Source: Streptomyces sp. DvalAA-43
GTDB taxonomy: Bacteria > Actinomycetota > Actinomycetes > Streptomycetales > Streptomycetaceae
DNA: 64,000 nucleotides
Direction of reading: 5' to 3'
Assembly: GCF_900091725.1 (NCBI RefSeq)
Contig: NZ_FMBW01000071.1
Location: forward strand, 310,001 to 374,000
Below the pieces are notes generated by a model, which worked only from the letters and a program-made list of their open reading frames with translations, had not been told where the DNA came from and did not search any database. The translations under genes and the position numbers were made by a program. Numbering within the stretch: the stretch's first letter is position 1; each line of letters starts with the position of its first letter. This document shows positions 7,753 to 16,934 of this stretch, one piece after another.

Positions 7753-8850
7753 TCAGGCCTCGGCCGGTGATGCCGCCGGCGTGCCGTTGATCAGGGCGAT
7801 GCGTTCGCGCCAGGGGAGGGGTTCGGGTTCCGCTTCGGCGGCGGCGCGGCGGCAGGAAGGGCATTCGGATTCGCCGAACATCGGGCGGAAGAGGTGGGGT
7901 TCGCCGGGGCCCGAGCATTCGACGAGTTCGGGGAGGGGTGGGCGTTCGCAGGGCTGGTGCTGGACCGGGGGTTCGGGGAGTTTCCGGTGGAGGCGGTAGC
8001 GCAGGAAGCCGACTGCCGAGCGGATGCCCTCCTGCGGGCGTTCGGCGAGCAGGGCGTGGCGCAGGTCGGCTTCGCTCGCCCCGCGTTCGAACCACTCGGC
8101 GGCCTCCACCGCGAGGTCGCGGGCCTCGGCCACGCCCAGGCGCAGTTCGCGGCGGGTGTGGCGCAGGGAGAGCAGGACCCTTTCGGCGCGGGCCAGTTGG
8201 GCCGGGTTCGCCGTGAAGGCCTGCGGATTTGCCGTGGGGGCCTGCGGGGGCGGTGTGGGGGTCCGCGAGGGGGGCGTCGAGGTCTGCTGGGGCGGCTCGG
8301 GTGCCGGAGCTGGCGCGGGGTGTGGTGCGGAGCCTGGTGCGGGGCGCGGTGCTGAGCCTGGTGCGGGCTCAGGTTCGGTGGGTGGGTGGGGAGTTGTCTT
8401 GTCACAGTGGTCTTCTACCGGTTCATAGCCACCGGCCACCCGAGGGGTCGGCTCGCCGACCGTCGGGAACTGCGTACTCGGTGGCGCGGCGGCAACCGAC
8501 GGAGCGGCGACCGGCGGGGCGGGCGGCCGTAGGAGGCGTAACGCCTGCTCACCCGTCAGGGGGGTGTTCGCGACGAGCTGGTCGGTCAGCCAGCGGCCTC
8601 CCTCGGCCTGGCTCCGCCGCTCGTGCACATAGCCGTGCTCGACCAGCTGGCCCTTCGCCTTCTGGTACGCGCGGCCCTTGATGCCCACCTTGTTGGCCAG
8701 TTCGCTCAACGGCTTGCACGTGGCGTCGCCCGGGAGGCCCTGGACGTAGAGGAGCAGGATCTTCGCGTCGCTGTTCAGACGCGGATGACGGACGACATCG
8801 TTCGATGCCTTCGTATAGCGCGCGGACGGCGCGATAGCATGACGCAGCAT
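7753..8850 (-). CDS. Helix-turn-helix protein with Pro-rich linker
   Basis: This 365-residue protein has an N-terminal winged-helix domain (residues about 10-85; NSDAKILLLYVQG..., LANKVGIKGRAYQKAKGQLVEHGYV). A Pro/Ala-rich linker of about 110 residues follows, then a helical domain (ERVLLSLRHTRRELRLGVAEARDL ... IRSAVGFLRYRL) and a C-terminal CPSC Cys pair. Such proteins are common and uncharacterised in Streptomyces; DNA binding is inferred from the N-terminal fold. A decayed paralogue of its central and C-terminal part lies at 38138-38575. It is divergent from the FAD oxidoreductase across 244 bp. Confidence 0.75.
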   Translation of the reverse strand: MLRHAIAPSARYTKASNDVVRHPRLNSDAKILLLYVQGLPGDATCKPLSELANKVGIKGRAYQKAKGQLVEHGYVHERRSQAEGGRWLTDQLVANTPLTGEQALRLLRPPAPPVAAPSVAAAPPSTQFPTVGEPTPRVAGGYEPVEDHCDKTTPHPPTEPEPAPGSAPRPAPGSAPHPAPAPAPEPPQQTSTPPSRTPTPPPQAPTANPQAFTANPAQLARAERVLLSLRHTRRELRLGVAEARDLAVEAAEWFERGASEADLRHALLAERPQEGIRSAVGFLRYRLHRKLPEPPVQHQPCERPPLPELVECSGPGEPHLFRPMFGESECPSCRRAAAEAEPEPLPWRERIALINGTPAASPAEA

Positions 8851-9094
8851 TTCCGGTGGCCTCTCAGCTCCACTGGCGGTGTAGGCCCTCGGATTGGTGT
8901 TGTCGCACCGCCGGGGGCCGCCCTATACACACGAACGCGCACAGAGTGTGATGATGCGGTCACCGTAGCGCACCACGCCCATCTCCCGCCACGCGGACGG
9001 AACTTCGCGGGATTGCACCGTCCCCTCGCCCGCGATGCGGTCCGATCCGTACGATTGAAACGTATCAATCCACCGATCGAGGCGTGAGACATCC

Positions 9095-10378
9095 ATGCGA
9101 ACGAACGCGTACGACATCGCTGTCATAGGCGGCGGGCCCTCCGGAGTCCCGGCTGCCCTCCAGGCCGCCCAACTCGGCGCGCGCACACTGCTGGTGGAGA
9201 AGAACGCCGGGCTGGGCGGCACGACCACCAGCGCCAATGTCGCGTTCCCCGGGCTCTTCCACGCCTGGGGCGAGCAGGTCATCGCCGGGATCGGCTGGGA
9301 ACTGGTGTGCAGGGCCGTCGAGTTGAGCGGCGACGCGCTGCCGGACTTCCGGGACGACGAACGCCCGCACTGGCAGCGGCAGGTGCGGGTGAACGCACCG
9401 CTGTACGGGGCGCTGCTCCTGGAGGAGGTCCACCGCAGCGGCCTCGATCTGCGGCTGCACACCATGCCCGCCTCCGCGCACTGGACCGGTGAGCTGTGGG
9501 AGCTCCGGTTGTGCGGCAAGGACGGGATCGAACCGGTCACCGCCCGGCGGCTCGTCGACTGCACCGGTGACGCGGACGTGATCGGCCTGGCCGGGCTGGA
9601 GCGTCGGCGCAACCAGGACCGTCAGCCCGGCACCATCGACATCCGGCTCTCCGGCTACGACGTCGACGCCCTCGACCACGACGAGCTCGACCGCGGACAC
9701 ACCGAGGCGGTCCGATCGGGGGCGCTGCTCGCCTCGGACCTCGGCTCCCGGGGCCGCCCACTGCTGCCGTTCCTGGCGAAGCGGGGCGAGAACGCGATCC
9801 ATCTCGTCGGGATCGAGGGAGCGACCAGCGAAGGCCGCACCGCCGGGGAGCTCGCGGGCGCGGCGGCGGTCCTGCGCATCTACCGCTTCCTGCGCACCCT
9901 GCCCGGTCTGGAGAACCTCCGGCTGGACTTCCGCGCCCCGGAGGTCGGGGTCCGCGAGAGCGTCACGATCGCGGCCCGTACGACCGTGACCGGGGAGGAC
10001 TACCTGGCGGGGCGGGTCTGGGCCGACTCGGTCTGCAACAGCTTCTATCCGATCGACATCCACCGCCCGGACGGCAACGGGATCGACAAGACCCACCTGC
10101 GCCACGGCGTGGTCCCGACCGTGCCCCGCGACGCGATGGTCCCGGCCGGCAATCCGTACGCCGTCGTCGCGGGGCGCTGCGTCGGCTCCGACCAGGCGGC
10201 GAACTCCGCGCTGCGGGTCCAGGCCACGGCCATGGCCACGGGGCAGGCGGCCGGTGCGCTCGCGGCGATGTCCGCGGACCTGGGGGCGGACGTCACCGAC
10301 GTACCGATGACCGACCTGCGCCGGGTGCTCGTACGCTCCGGGGCGATCGTGCCCGCGCTTCCCGCGCTTCCCGTGTGA
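9095..10378 (+). CDS. FAD-dependent oxidoreductase
   Basis: This 427-residue flavoprotein has an N-terminal Rossmann dinucleotide motif (DIAVIGGGPSGVPAALQAAQLG), then LLVEKNAGLGGTTTSANV. A second FAD-contact region is VDCTGDADVIGLAG, and a C-terminal FAD domain reads VVAGRCVGSDQAANSALRVQATAMATGQAAG. This is the FAD-dependent oxidoreductase type related to fumarate-reductase/thiazole-like flavoproteins; the substrate is unknown. It is monocistronic, with ATG 9095 and the tRNA-like element downstream. Confidence 0.88.
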   Translation: MRTNAYDIAVIGGGPSGVPAALQAAQLGARTLLVEKNAGLGGTTTSANVAFPGLFHAWGEQVIAGIGWELVCRAVELSGDALPDFRDDERPHWQRQVRVNAPLYGALLLEEVHRSGLDLRLHTMPASAHWTGELWELRLCGKDGIEPVTARRLVDCTGDADVIGLAGLERRRNQDRQPGTIDIRLSGYDVDALDHDELDRGHTEAVRSGALLASDLGSRGRPLLPFLAKRGENAIHLVGIEGATSEGRTAGELAGAAAVLRIYRFLRTLPGLENLRLDFRAPEVGVRESVTIAARTTVTGEDYLAGRVWADSVCNSFYPIDIHRPDGNGIDKTHLRHGVVPTVPRDAMVPAGNPYAVVAGRCVGSDQAANSALRVQATAMATGQAAGALAAMSADLGADVTDVPMTDLRRVLVRSGAIVPALPALPV

Positions 10379-10458
10379 TCGTTCGTCGAGGGGTGCGGTG
10401 TTGCCGCCCGGGAAAGTCACTGTCCAGTGGTCGGGCGGGCCGTATACGATCCCCGCAA
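10379..10458 (+). promoter_or_regulatory. Promoter-like region upstream of tRNA-like element
   Basis: TATACGAT at 10443-10450 is a good -10 box that would start transcription within a few bases of the tRNA-like sequence; the -35 (about 10421) is weak. CCCCGC at 10451-10456 is perfectly complementary to GCGGGG (10460-10465) in the 5' acceptor strand, so an alternative hairpin could compete with the cloverleaf. Confidence 0.4.
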
Positions 10459-10534
10459 GGCGGGGTCGTAGCACAGAGGTAGTGCGCCTACACAGCATGG
10501 AGGAGGACGCCGGTTCGAATCCGGCCGCCCCGCC
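10459..10534 (+). tRNA. tRNA-like cloverleaf, degenerate (apparent anticodon AGC)
   Basis: The sequence folds as a cloverleaf. The D arm is GCAC/GTGC (10471-10474 with 10482-10485) with a GG-containing loop. The anticodon stem is CCTAC/GGAGG (10487-10491 with 10499-10503), followed by a 5-nt variable loop and a perfect T arm, GCCGG-TTCGAAT-CCGGC (10509-10525). Three features are abnormal: an extra T (10466) bulges from the acceptor stem, position 33 is C instead of U, and the anticodon stem has an A-G mismatch. The acceptor otherwise pairs for 9 bp. CCA is not encoded. It may be a pseudo-tRNA or an unusual tRNA with a non-canonical role. Confidence 0.5.
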
Positions 10535-10870
10535 CCTTCACACGTCACCAGCCGCGCGCTCCGTCGTCGATGCCGCGTGCCGGTGGGGGCGTCTCACGGC
10601 GGAGGGCGGCGCTCCGGCCGCCCTGTCCCACCGCCCCTGTCCCACCGTCCTGTCCCAGGGGTACGACGGGCACGCCACGTACTGCAACCAGCGTACGTAC
10701 GACTCCATGCGGGGCGACGACGACGATGACGCCCGGGTTCGCGAAGGATTGAGGCATTCCTCCGGCCCGCCCCGCCATGCCGTGCCCCGGCACGGCCCCG
10801 GCACGGCCGGAGGCCGCGGCACCGCGCCGCGATCCCGTCGCCCGATCCAGAGAGACTGGAGCGCCTCTTC
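10535..10870. other. Intergenic, no gene seen
   Basis: About 336 bp lie between the tRNA-like element and the MMPL gene. Short open frames occur but lack ribosome sites and codon bias. The promoter of the MMPL gene is presumably here, though no clear box was found. Confidence 0.5.
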
Positions 10871-13096
10871 GTGGCTACCTTCCTTTACCGGCTAGGCCGC
10901 TTTTCCTTCCGGAGACGCCGGCTCGTCGCCCTGCTCTGGGTGGTGGTCCTGGCCGCCTGTGCCTTCGCCGCGGCCAAGGCGCCGACCGCCCCCGAGGACG
11001 GGTTCTCGATGCCCGGAACGGAGTCGCAGAAGGCGTTCGACCTGCTGGACCAGCGCTTCCCGGGCAGCAGCTCGGACGGCGCCGACGCCCGGATCGTCTT
11101 CGTCGCGCCCGAGGGCCAGAAGGTCACCGCGCGCGCGAACAAGGCGGCCGTCGAGAAGATCGTCGCGGACGTGGCGGGCGGCGACCAGGTCAAGGGCGCC
11201 CTCGACCCGTTCAAGATGGCCGGAGCCGTGAGCAAGGACGGCACGACCGCGTACTCCACCATCAGCTACGACGTACAGAGCATCGATCTCACCGACGCCA
11301 CCAAGGACGCGCTCCAGGACGCCGCGAAGCACGGGCGGGACGCCGGGCTGACCGTGGAACTCGGCGGTTCGGCCCTGGTGCCGGAGGCCGAGCTGGGCGG
11401 CACCACCGAACTCGTCGGCGTCGCCGCGGCCGCGGTCGTCCTGCTCATCACCTTCGGTTCGCTCGCCGCGGCGGGCCTCCCGCTGCTCACCGCGATCGTC
11501 GGCATAGGCATCGGCGTGGCGTCGATCGTCGCCGTCGGGATGTCGACCACGACCACCACGCTCGCCATGATGCTGGGGCTCGCGGTCGGCATCGACTACG
11601 CCCTGTTCATCGTCTCGCGCTACCGGACCGAACGCGCGGAGGGCCACGACGCCGAGGAGGCCGTGGCACGGGCCGTGGGCACGGCGGGTTCCGCCGTCGT
11701 CTTCGCCGGTCTCACCGTGGTCATCGCGCTGGCGGGACTGTCCGTGGTCGGCATCCCCGTCCTCACCAAGATGGGCCTCGCCGCCGCGAGCACCGTCGTG
11801 ATCGCCGTCCTGGTCGCGGTCACCCTGCTGCCCGCGCTGCTCGGCTTCTTCCGCCGGGCCGTCCTGCCGCGCACCGTGCGCAGGCCCCGGGGCGGGCAGC
11901 GCGCCCGGACCTCGGCCGAACGGCCCAACCTGGGCACCCGCTGGGCCCGTGCCGTGATCCGGCGGCCGCTCGCCGTCCTGGTGCTCGCCGTGCTCGGCCT
12001 CGGGCTGATCTCCGTACCCGCGCTCGATCTCCAGCTCGGCATGCCGGGCGACGAGTCGCAGCCCACCTCGACCACCCAGCGCCGCGCCTACGACGCCCTG
12101 GCCGACGGCTTCGGCCCCGGCTTCAACGGGCCGCTCACCGTGGTCGTCGACGCGAAGGCGTCGAAGGACCCGAAGGCCGCCGCGGCGCGGGCCGCGAAGC
12201 AGCTCACCGCCACCGAGGGGGTCGTGGTGGTGACGCCCGCCGCCTTCAACGAGGCCGGGGACACGGCGGTGCTCACCGCCGTACCCTCCACCGGCCCCAG
12301 CTCCGAGGCCACCACGGAACTCGTCCGCACCATCCGTGACGAGGCGCGCGGACTGGAGTCCGGGACCGGCGCGAAGCTGCTCGTCACGGGCGCGACCGCG
12401 GTGAACATCGACGTGTCGCAGAAGGTCACCGACGCGCTGCTGCCCTACCTCGCGCTCGTCGTCGGCCTCGCCTTCCTGCTCCTGATGGTCGTCTTCCGCT
12501 CGCTGCTGGTCCCGCTCAAGGCGGCGCTCGGCTTCCTGCTCTCGGTGGCGGCGGCCTTCGGCACGATCGTCGCGGTCTTCCAGTGGGGCTGGCTCGCCGA
12601 CGTCCTCGGCGTCGAACAGACCGGGCCGGTGATGAGCATGATGCCGATCTTCCTGATCGGCGTGGTCTTCGGTCTGGCCATGGACTACGAGGTCTTCCTC
12701 GTGACCCGGATGCGGGAGGCGTACGTCCACGGGGAGCGGCCGGGCGCGGCCGTCGTCACCGGGTTCCGGCACAGCGCGCGGGTCGTCGGCGCCGCCGCCG
12801 TCATCATGATCGCGGTGTTCGCCGGGTTCATCGGGATGAGCGATTCGATGATCAAGATGATGGGCGTCGGCCTCGCCTCGGCCGTCCTCTTCGACGCGTT
12901 CGTCGTCCGGATGACGCTCGTCCCGGCCGTGCTCGCCCTCCTGGGCGACCGGGCGTGGTGGCTGCCGAAGTGGCTGGCGAAGGCCGTGCCGGAGGTGGAC
13001 GTCGAGGGCGAGAAGCTGAACCACGCCGGACCGGCGGCGCTCCGGCCCGGGACGGAGACCGACACGGAGACCGAGCCCGAGCCCGTACGTATCTGA
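10871..13096 (+). CDS. MMPL family RND transporter
   Basis: This 741-residue polytopic membrane protein has the MMPL layout: TM1 near residues 15-33, a large extracytoplasmic domain, five TMs around 180-340 (including GLAVGIDYALFIVSRYR), TM7 about 370, a second external domain, and the last five TMs about 525-690 (GLAMDYEVFLVTRMREAYVHG). Both GxxxDY motifs typical of the proton-relay segments are present. The tail is acidic and repetitive (TETDTETEPEPVRI). GTG start at 10871. The family exports lipids or drugs using the proton gradient. The two-component system that follows probably regulates it. Confidence 0.93.
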   Translation: MATFLYRLGRFSFRRRRLVALLWVVVLAACAFAAAKAPTAPEDGFSMPGTESQKAFDLLDQRFPGSSSDGADARIVFVAPEGQKVTARANKAAVEKIVADVAGGDQVKGALDPFKMAGAVSKDGTTAYSTISYDVQSIDLTDATKDALQDAAKHGRDAGLTVELGGSALVPEAELGGTTELVGVAAAAVVLLITFGSLAAAGLPLLTAIVGIGIGVASIVAVGMSTTTTTLAMMLGLAVGIDYALFIVSRYRTERAEGHDAEEAVARAVGTAGSAVVFAGLTVVIALAGLSVVGIPVLTKMGLAAASTVVIAVLVAVTLLPALLGFFRRAVLPRTVRRPRGGQRARTSAERPNLGTRWARAVIRRPLAVLVLAVLGLGLISVPALDLQLGMPGDESQPTSTTQRRAYDALADGFGPGFNGPLTVVVDAKASKDPKAAAARAAKQLTATEGVVVVTPAAFNEAGDTAVLTAVPSTGPSSEATTELVRTIRDEARGLESGTGAKLLVTGATAVNIDVSQKVTDALLPYLALVVGLAFLLLMVVFRSLLVPLKAALGFLLSVAAAFGTIVAVFQWGWLADVLGVEQTGPVMSMMPIFLIGVVFGLAMDYEVFLVTRMREAYVHGERPGAAVVTGFRHSARVVGAAAVIMIAVFAGFIGMSDSMIKMMGVGLASAVLFDAFVVRMTLVPAVLALLGDRAWWLPKWLAKAVPEVDVEGEKLNHAGPAALRPGTETDTETEPEPVRI

Positions 13097-13109
13097 GGTA
13101 CGGGCGTAC

Positions 13110-13144
13110 GGGGCCGCTCGCCGGGCAGCACGGCGGGCGGCCCC
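13110..13144 (+). terminator. Terminator after MMPL gene
   Basis: A 14-bp stem (13110-13123 with 13131-13144, one T-G pair) has a 7-nt loop and lies 14 bp after the MMPL stop. It may limit read-through into the histidine kinase gene. Confidence 0.7.
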
Positions 13145-13219
13145 GGGCGCCCCGCCCCGTACAGGTGGGCCGGGCAGGTCGACGACGATGGTCGGACGGA
13201 ACCGAGGAAGAGAGAGCGC

Positions 13220-14476
13220 ATGTTCACCGACTGGCGGCAGTGGGCCCGGCGCCACCCGCGGACCGTCGACGTGGTGGTGGCGGTGCTGCTGTGGACCTTC
13301 GCGGTCTTCTCCAGCACCCTGACCAACGCCCGGATCGTCCGCGCCCCGACGCTCGCCTTCGCGCTGGCGGCCGCGGTGCCGCCCGTCGTCCTGCTGCTGG
13401 GCCACCGCAGATATCCGCGCACGATGGTGGTGGTGACCACGGTGCTCGGCGGCGCCCTGGGCCTCATGGGCAGCTCCATCGGCTTCGACCCCAGCCCCAG
13501 CGTCGCGGGCGCCGCCCTGGTCGCCCTCTACCTCCTCGCCCTGCGCACGGACCACCGCACGGCCACGCTGTACACGGCCGGGGCGGCCGTCGCCCTGCTG
13601 ATCGCCTCCGCCGCCTGGGGCGGGGTGCCACTGCTCCGGCCCGACCAGGTCGGCCTGGTCTCCTGCGTCCTGCTGGCGGGGGCGGTCGGCGAGTCGGTAC
13701 GGAGCCGCCGCGACCACCTCACAGCCGTGGAGGCACGGGCCGAACTGGCGGAACGCACCCGCGAGGAGGAGGCGCGGCAGCGGGTGAGCGAGGAGCGGAC
13801 CCGGATCGCCCGCGAGCTGCACGACATCGTCGCGCACCACATCGCGCTCGCCCACGCGCAGGCGGCGACTGCCGCGTACCTGCTGCGCAGCAAGCCCGAC
13901 CAGGCCCAGAAGATGCTCGACCAGCTGGCCGGCACCACGTCCTCCGCACTGCGCGAACTCAAGGCGACCGTGGGGCTGCTGCGCCGCGAGGGCGATCCGG
14001 AGACACCGCTGGAGCCCACCCCCGGGCTGGCCCGGCTGCCGGAGCTGATCGCCTCGTTCGAGCACACGGGGCTGGCCGTCTCGGTGACCGTGGAGGGCGA
14101 GGCCCGGCCGCTGCCGCCGGGCGCGGACCTGACCGCGTACCGGATCGTGCAGGAGGCGCTGACCAACGTCACCAAGCACTCGGGCGGCGCGACGGCCTCC
14201 GTCCGGCTGGGCTACTCGCGCCGGCTGCTCACGCTCACCGTCTCCGACGACGGGCACGCGCCGCCGACGACGGGCACCCCGGGCTACGGGCTCATCGGGA
14301 TGCGCGAACGGGCCCTGTCCGCGGGCGGCCGACTGGCCGCCGGGCACCGGGCCGACGGAGGCTTCGAGGTGACCACGGAACTTCCGCTGGAAGCCCAGGA
14401 GACGGCGGAACCCGGACTTCACAGGAACGGTCACGGGGGCGATCACGGGGACGACGAGGAGAGGACGGCGCGGTGA
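13220..14476 (+). CDS. NarL/DesK-type sensor histidine kinase
   Basis: This 418-residue protein has four to five N-terminal TM segments (residues about 15-150), a coiled linker, a HisKA_3 box (RTRIARELHDIVAHH, phospho-His about residue 203) and a C-terminal ATPase with N-box EALTNVTKH and G-box GYGLIGMRERA. ATG 13220 follows GAGGAAGAGAGAGC. Its stop overlaps the response-regulator GTG (GTGA), so the pair is coupled. Little extracytoplasmic sequence is visible, which suggests intramembrane sensing, as in envelope-stress kinases next to transporters. Confidence 0.93.
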   Translation: MFTDWRQWARRHPRTVDVVVAVLLWTFAVFSSTLTNARIVRAPTLAFALAAAVPPVVLLLGHRRYPRTMVVVTTVLGGALGLMGSSIGFDPSPSVAGAALVALYLLALRTDHRTATLYTAGAAVALLIASAAWGGVPLLRPDQVGLVSCVLLAGAVGESVRSRRDHLTAVEARAELAERTREEEARQRVSEERTRIARELHDIVAHHIALAHAQAATAAYLLRSKPDQAQKMLDQLAGTTSSALRELKATVGLLRREGDPETPLEPTPGLARLPELIASFEHTGLAVSVTVEGEARPLPPGADLTAYRIVQEALTNVTKHSGGATASVRLGYSRRLLTLTVSDDGHAPPTTGTPGYGLIGMRERALSAGGRLAAGHRADGGFEVTTELPLEAQETAEPGLHRNGHGGDHGDDEERTAR

Positions 14477-15162
14477 CCATCCGGGTACTGCTGGCCGATG
14501 ACCAGGCACTGCTGGCCGGGACCTTCCGGCTGCTGATCGAGTCGAACGACGACATGGAGGTCGTCGGGGTGGCGGCGGACGGCCGGGAGGCGGTGGAGAA
14601 GGCCCGCGCCACTGCGCCGGACGTGGTCGTGATGGACATCCGGATGCCCGGTGTGGACGGGCTGGCCGCCACCGAGGCGATCTGCCGCGACGAGGCGCTG
14701 AGCGGGACCCACATCCTCATCCTCACCACCTTCGAGATCGACGAGTACGTGGCCCGCGCCCTGCGCGCGGGCGCCAGCGGCTTCCTCGGCAAGGACGTCG
14801 GCCCCGAGGAGCTGCTGGACGCCATCCGGACGGTGGCCTCGGGCGACACGCTCCTGTCGCCCACCGCCACCCGGGCCCTCATCACCCGCTACCTCGCCCG
14901 CCCGGAGGGCGGTGTCGCCGCGCCCGAGTCCCTGGACGTCCTGACCGCCCGCGAGCGCGAGGTCATGGCACAGGCCGCGGAGGGCCTGTCGAACGACGAG
15001 ATCGCCGCCCGGATGCACGTCAGCCCACTGACCGTGCGCACGCATGTCGGGCGCGCGATGACGAAACTGGGCGCCCGGCACCGGGCCCAACTGGTCGCCA
15101 TGGCCTACCAGTCGGGCCTGGTGCGGGTGGATCCGCCGCAGGGCCGGGGCACGGACGGGTAG
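14473..15162 (+). CDS. LuxR-type response regulator
   Basis: This is a 229-residue regulator. The receiver domain (residues 1-120) has the acidic pair ADD, phospho-Asp about D55 in VVVMDIRMPG, Thr in LTTFE and Lys in LGKD. The LuxR helix-turn-helix (residues about 160-220) has LTAREREVMAQAAEGLSN and the recognition helix VSPLTVRTHVGRAM. The GTG at 14473 overlaps the kinase stop. A strong terminator follows. The likely target is the MMPL operon upstream. Confidence 0.95.
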   Translation: MTIRVLLADDQALLAGTFRLLIESNDDMEVVGVAADGREAVEKARATAPDVVVMDIRMPGVDGLAATEAICRDEALSGTHILILTTFEIDEYVARALRAGASGFLGKDVGPEELLDAIRTVASGDTLLSPTATRALITRYLARPEGGVAAPESLDVLTAREREVMAQAAEGLSNDEIAARMHVSPLTVRTHVGRAMTKLGARHRAQLVAMAYQSGLVRVDPPQGRGTDG

Positions 15163-15164
15163 CC

Positions 15165-15199
15165 CCGCCTCCCCGCGCTCCCGGCGCGCGGGGAGGCGG
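15165..15199. terminator. Terminator after response regulator
   Basis: A perfect 13-bp stem (CCGCCTCCCCGCG, 15165-15177, with its complement at 15187-15199) has a 9-nt loop, 2 bp after the stop codon. Confidence 0.8.
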
Positions 15200-15255
15200 T
15201 CGGCTGGCTAGCGTGAAGAGCCGGACCACCGACCGAGCGCGAAGGAGTCAGGGCC

Positions 15256-16053
15256 ATGGCCGTACAACCGGAGGGCACACCGTGCTGGGCCGACGCGATG
15301 TTCACCGACCCGGAGGGAGCGAAGAGCTTCTACGGTGATGTGCTGGGCTGGACGTTCGGCGAGTCCTCGTCGGAGTTCGGCGACTACACGCAGGCGTACG
15401 CCGACGGCAAGGCGGTCGCCGCGGTGGTGCCCCCGATGCCCGGCCAGGAGGGGCAGTCGGCCTGGTGCCTGTATCTGGCCTCGCCGGACGCCGAGGCCAC
15501 CGCCGCGAAGATCCGTGCCAACGGCGGCGAGACCCTGATGGACCCCATGCGGGTCGGAGATTTCGGCACCATGCTGCTGGCCCGCGACCCCGGCGGTGTC
15601 GCCTTCGGCGTGTGGCAGGCGGGCGTCCACGAGGGCTTCGAGGCGCAGGGGGTGCCCGGTGCGTTCTGCTGGGCCGAGGTCTTCACCCGGGAGCCCGCGA
15701 AGTCCGACGCCTTCTTCCCCGCCGTCTTCCCGTACACGGTGGTGAAGATCGCGGACGAGCACGTCGACTTCAGGATGTACAACGTCGGCGACCGGACCGT
15801 GATGGGGCGGATGAAGATGGGCGACGAGTTCCCGCCCGAGGTCCCGCCGTTCCTGAACGTGTACTTCACCGTCGCCGACTGCGACGCGGCGGTCGCGAAG
15901 GCCACCGAGCGCGGTGCCGTGCTGCGGTTCGGCCCGATGACCATGCCGTTCGGCCGGTTCGCCGCACTGACGGACCCGCAGGGTGCGACGTTCTCCGTGA
16001 TCGACGTCAACACGACCGAGGGCGAGATCCCCAGGACGTCACCCGTGTCCTGA
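15256..16053 (+). CDS. VOC family protein, tandem glyoxalase-fold
   Basis: This 265-residue protein is made of two VOC halves. The first (about 8-118) has CWADAMFTDPEGAKSFYGDVLGW and ends at LLARDPGGVAFGVWQ. The second (about 130-255) has FCWAEVFTREPAKSDAFFPAVF and ends at ALTDPQGATFSVID. The family includes glyoxalases, dioxygenases and antibiotic-binding proteins; this tandem type is mostly uncharacterised. ATG 15256 is preceded by GAAGGAG. It stands alone between a terminator and the phosphoribosyltransferase gene. Confidence 0.88.
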   Translation: MAVQPEGTPCWADAMFTDPEGAKSFYGDVLGWTFGESSSEFGDYTQAYADGKAVAAVVPPMPGQEGQSAWCLYLASPDAEATAAKIRANGGETLMDPMRVGDFGTMLLARDPGGVAFGVWQAGVHEGFEAQGVPGAFCWAEVFTREPAKSDAFFPAVFPYTVVKIADEHVDFRMYNVGDRTVMGRMKMGDEFPPEVPPFLNVYFTVADCDAAVAKATERGAVLRFGPMTMPFGRFAALTDPQGATFSVIDVNTTEGEIPRTSPVS

Positions 16054-16187
16054 GCCGCCCCGAGCTGTTCTGGGTCCCCGCCCGAGTTGCGGAGCCGCCG
16101 CGCATGGGGTTGTTTCAGAGGAGGGACGCCGATGGGGCCCGCGCGCACGCGGCCCGGCTCCGGCTCCCCGGCTGGGGGTGAACCACT

Positions 16188-16850
16188 GTGCTGTTCGCCG
16201 ACCGCGTGGACGCGGGACAGCAGCTGGCCGAGGCGCTCCACCACCTCGAACGGGAGCACCCCGTCGTGCTGGGGCTGCCCCGCGGCGGAGTCCCGGTGGC
16301 CTTCCAGGTCGCGCAGACCCTCGGGGCCGACCTCGATGTGATCGTCGTCCGCAAGCTCGGCGTCCCGCACCACGAGGAGGTGGCGTTCGGCGCCATCGGC
16401 GAGGGCGGGGTGCGGGTCGTCAACGAGGACGTCGCCGGGCGGCTGCGCGCCGGCAGGCAGGATCTCGCGGCGGTCGAACGGGTCGAGGAGGCGGAGCTCG
16501 TACGCCGGGCGCAGGTGTACCGGGCCGGCCGGACACGGACCCCGCTCGCCGGCCGGACGGTGATCGTCGTGGACGACGGCATCGCGACCGGCGCCACGGC
16601 CGAGGCGGCCTGCCTGGTGGTACGGGCACAGGGACCCGCGCGGCTGGTGGCGGCCGTACCGGTGGCGCCGCCGGAGGCGGTGGTGCGGCTGCGCCGGAGC
16701 GCGGACGAGGTGGTGTGCCTGTCGGTGCCGCGCCTGTTCTACGCGGTCGGCGAGTGGTACCGGGACTTCTCCCAGACCTCCGACGAGGAGGTCGTCTCGC
16801 TGCTGGCACAGGCCAGGAACAGCGGCCACCCGACGCCGGGCCGCGACTGA
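16188..16850 (+). CDS. Phosphoribosyltransferase-domain protein
   Basis: This 220-residue type I PRTase-fold protein has the PRPP loop at VIVVDDGIATGATAEAAC (residues about 124-141) and an N-terminal GLPRGGVPVAFQVAQTLGADLDVIVVRKLG. It is the stand-alone PRTase often found in stress-related actinobacterial loci; the substrate base is unknown. GTG 16188 follows GGGGGTGAA. The stop codon is inside a 20-bp repeat that occurs three times in tandem. Confidence 0.88.
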   Translation: MLFADRVDAGQQLAEALHHLEREHPVVLGLPRGGVPVAFQVAQTLGADLDVIVVRKLGVPHHEEVAFGAIGEGGVRVVNEDVAGRLRAGRQDLAAVERVEEAELVRRAQVYRAGRTRTPLAGRTVIVVDDGIATGATAEAACLVVRAQGPARLVAAVPVAPPEAVVRLRRSADEVVCLSVPRLFYAVGEWYRDFSQTSDEEVVSLLAQARNSGHPTPGRD

Positions 16851-16900
16851 GCGGGGCGGGCCCCGACTGAGCGGGCCGGGCCGCGACTGAGCGGGGCGTG
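16841..16900. repeat. 20-bp tandem repeat x3 over the PRTase stop codon
   Basis: Three head-to-tail 20-bp units (16841-16860, 16861-16880, 16881-16900), each built on CCGCGACTGAGCGGGGCGGG, with 2-3 differences. The first unit includes the last codons and TGA of the PRTase gene. Confidence 0.9.
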
Positions 16901-16934
16901 TGCCCAGCCGCGGTCCCTCCCCGGCCCCTCCCGG

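Noticed and set aside
10892..14509. Very long open frame (1205 codons) on the - strand opposite the MMPL and kinase genes
   Set aside because: It is the usual GC-bias shadow of real + strand genes; composition is low-complexity and no ribosome site or domain is seen.
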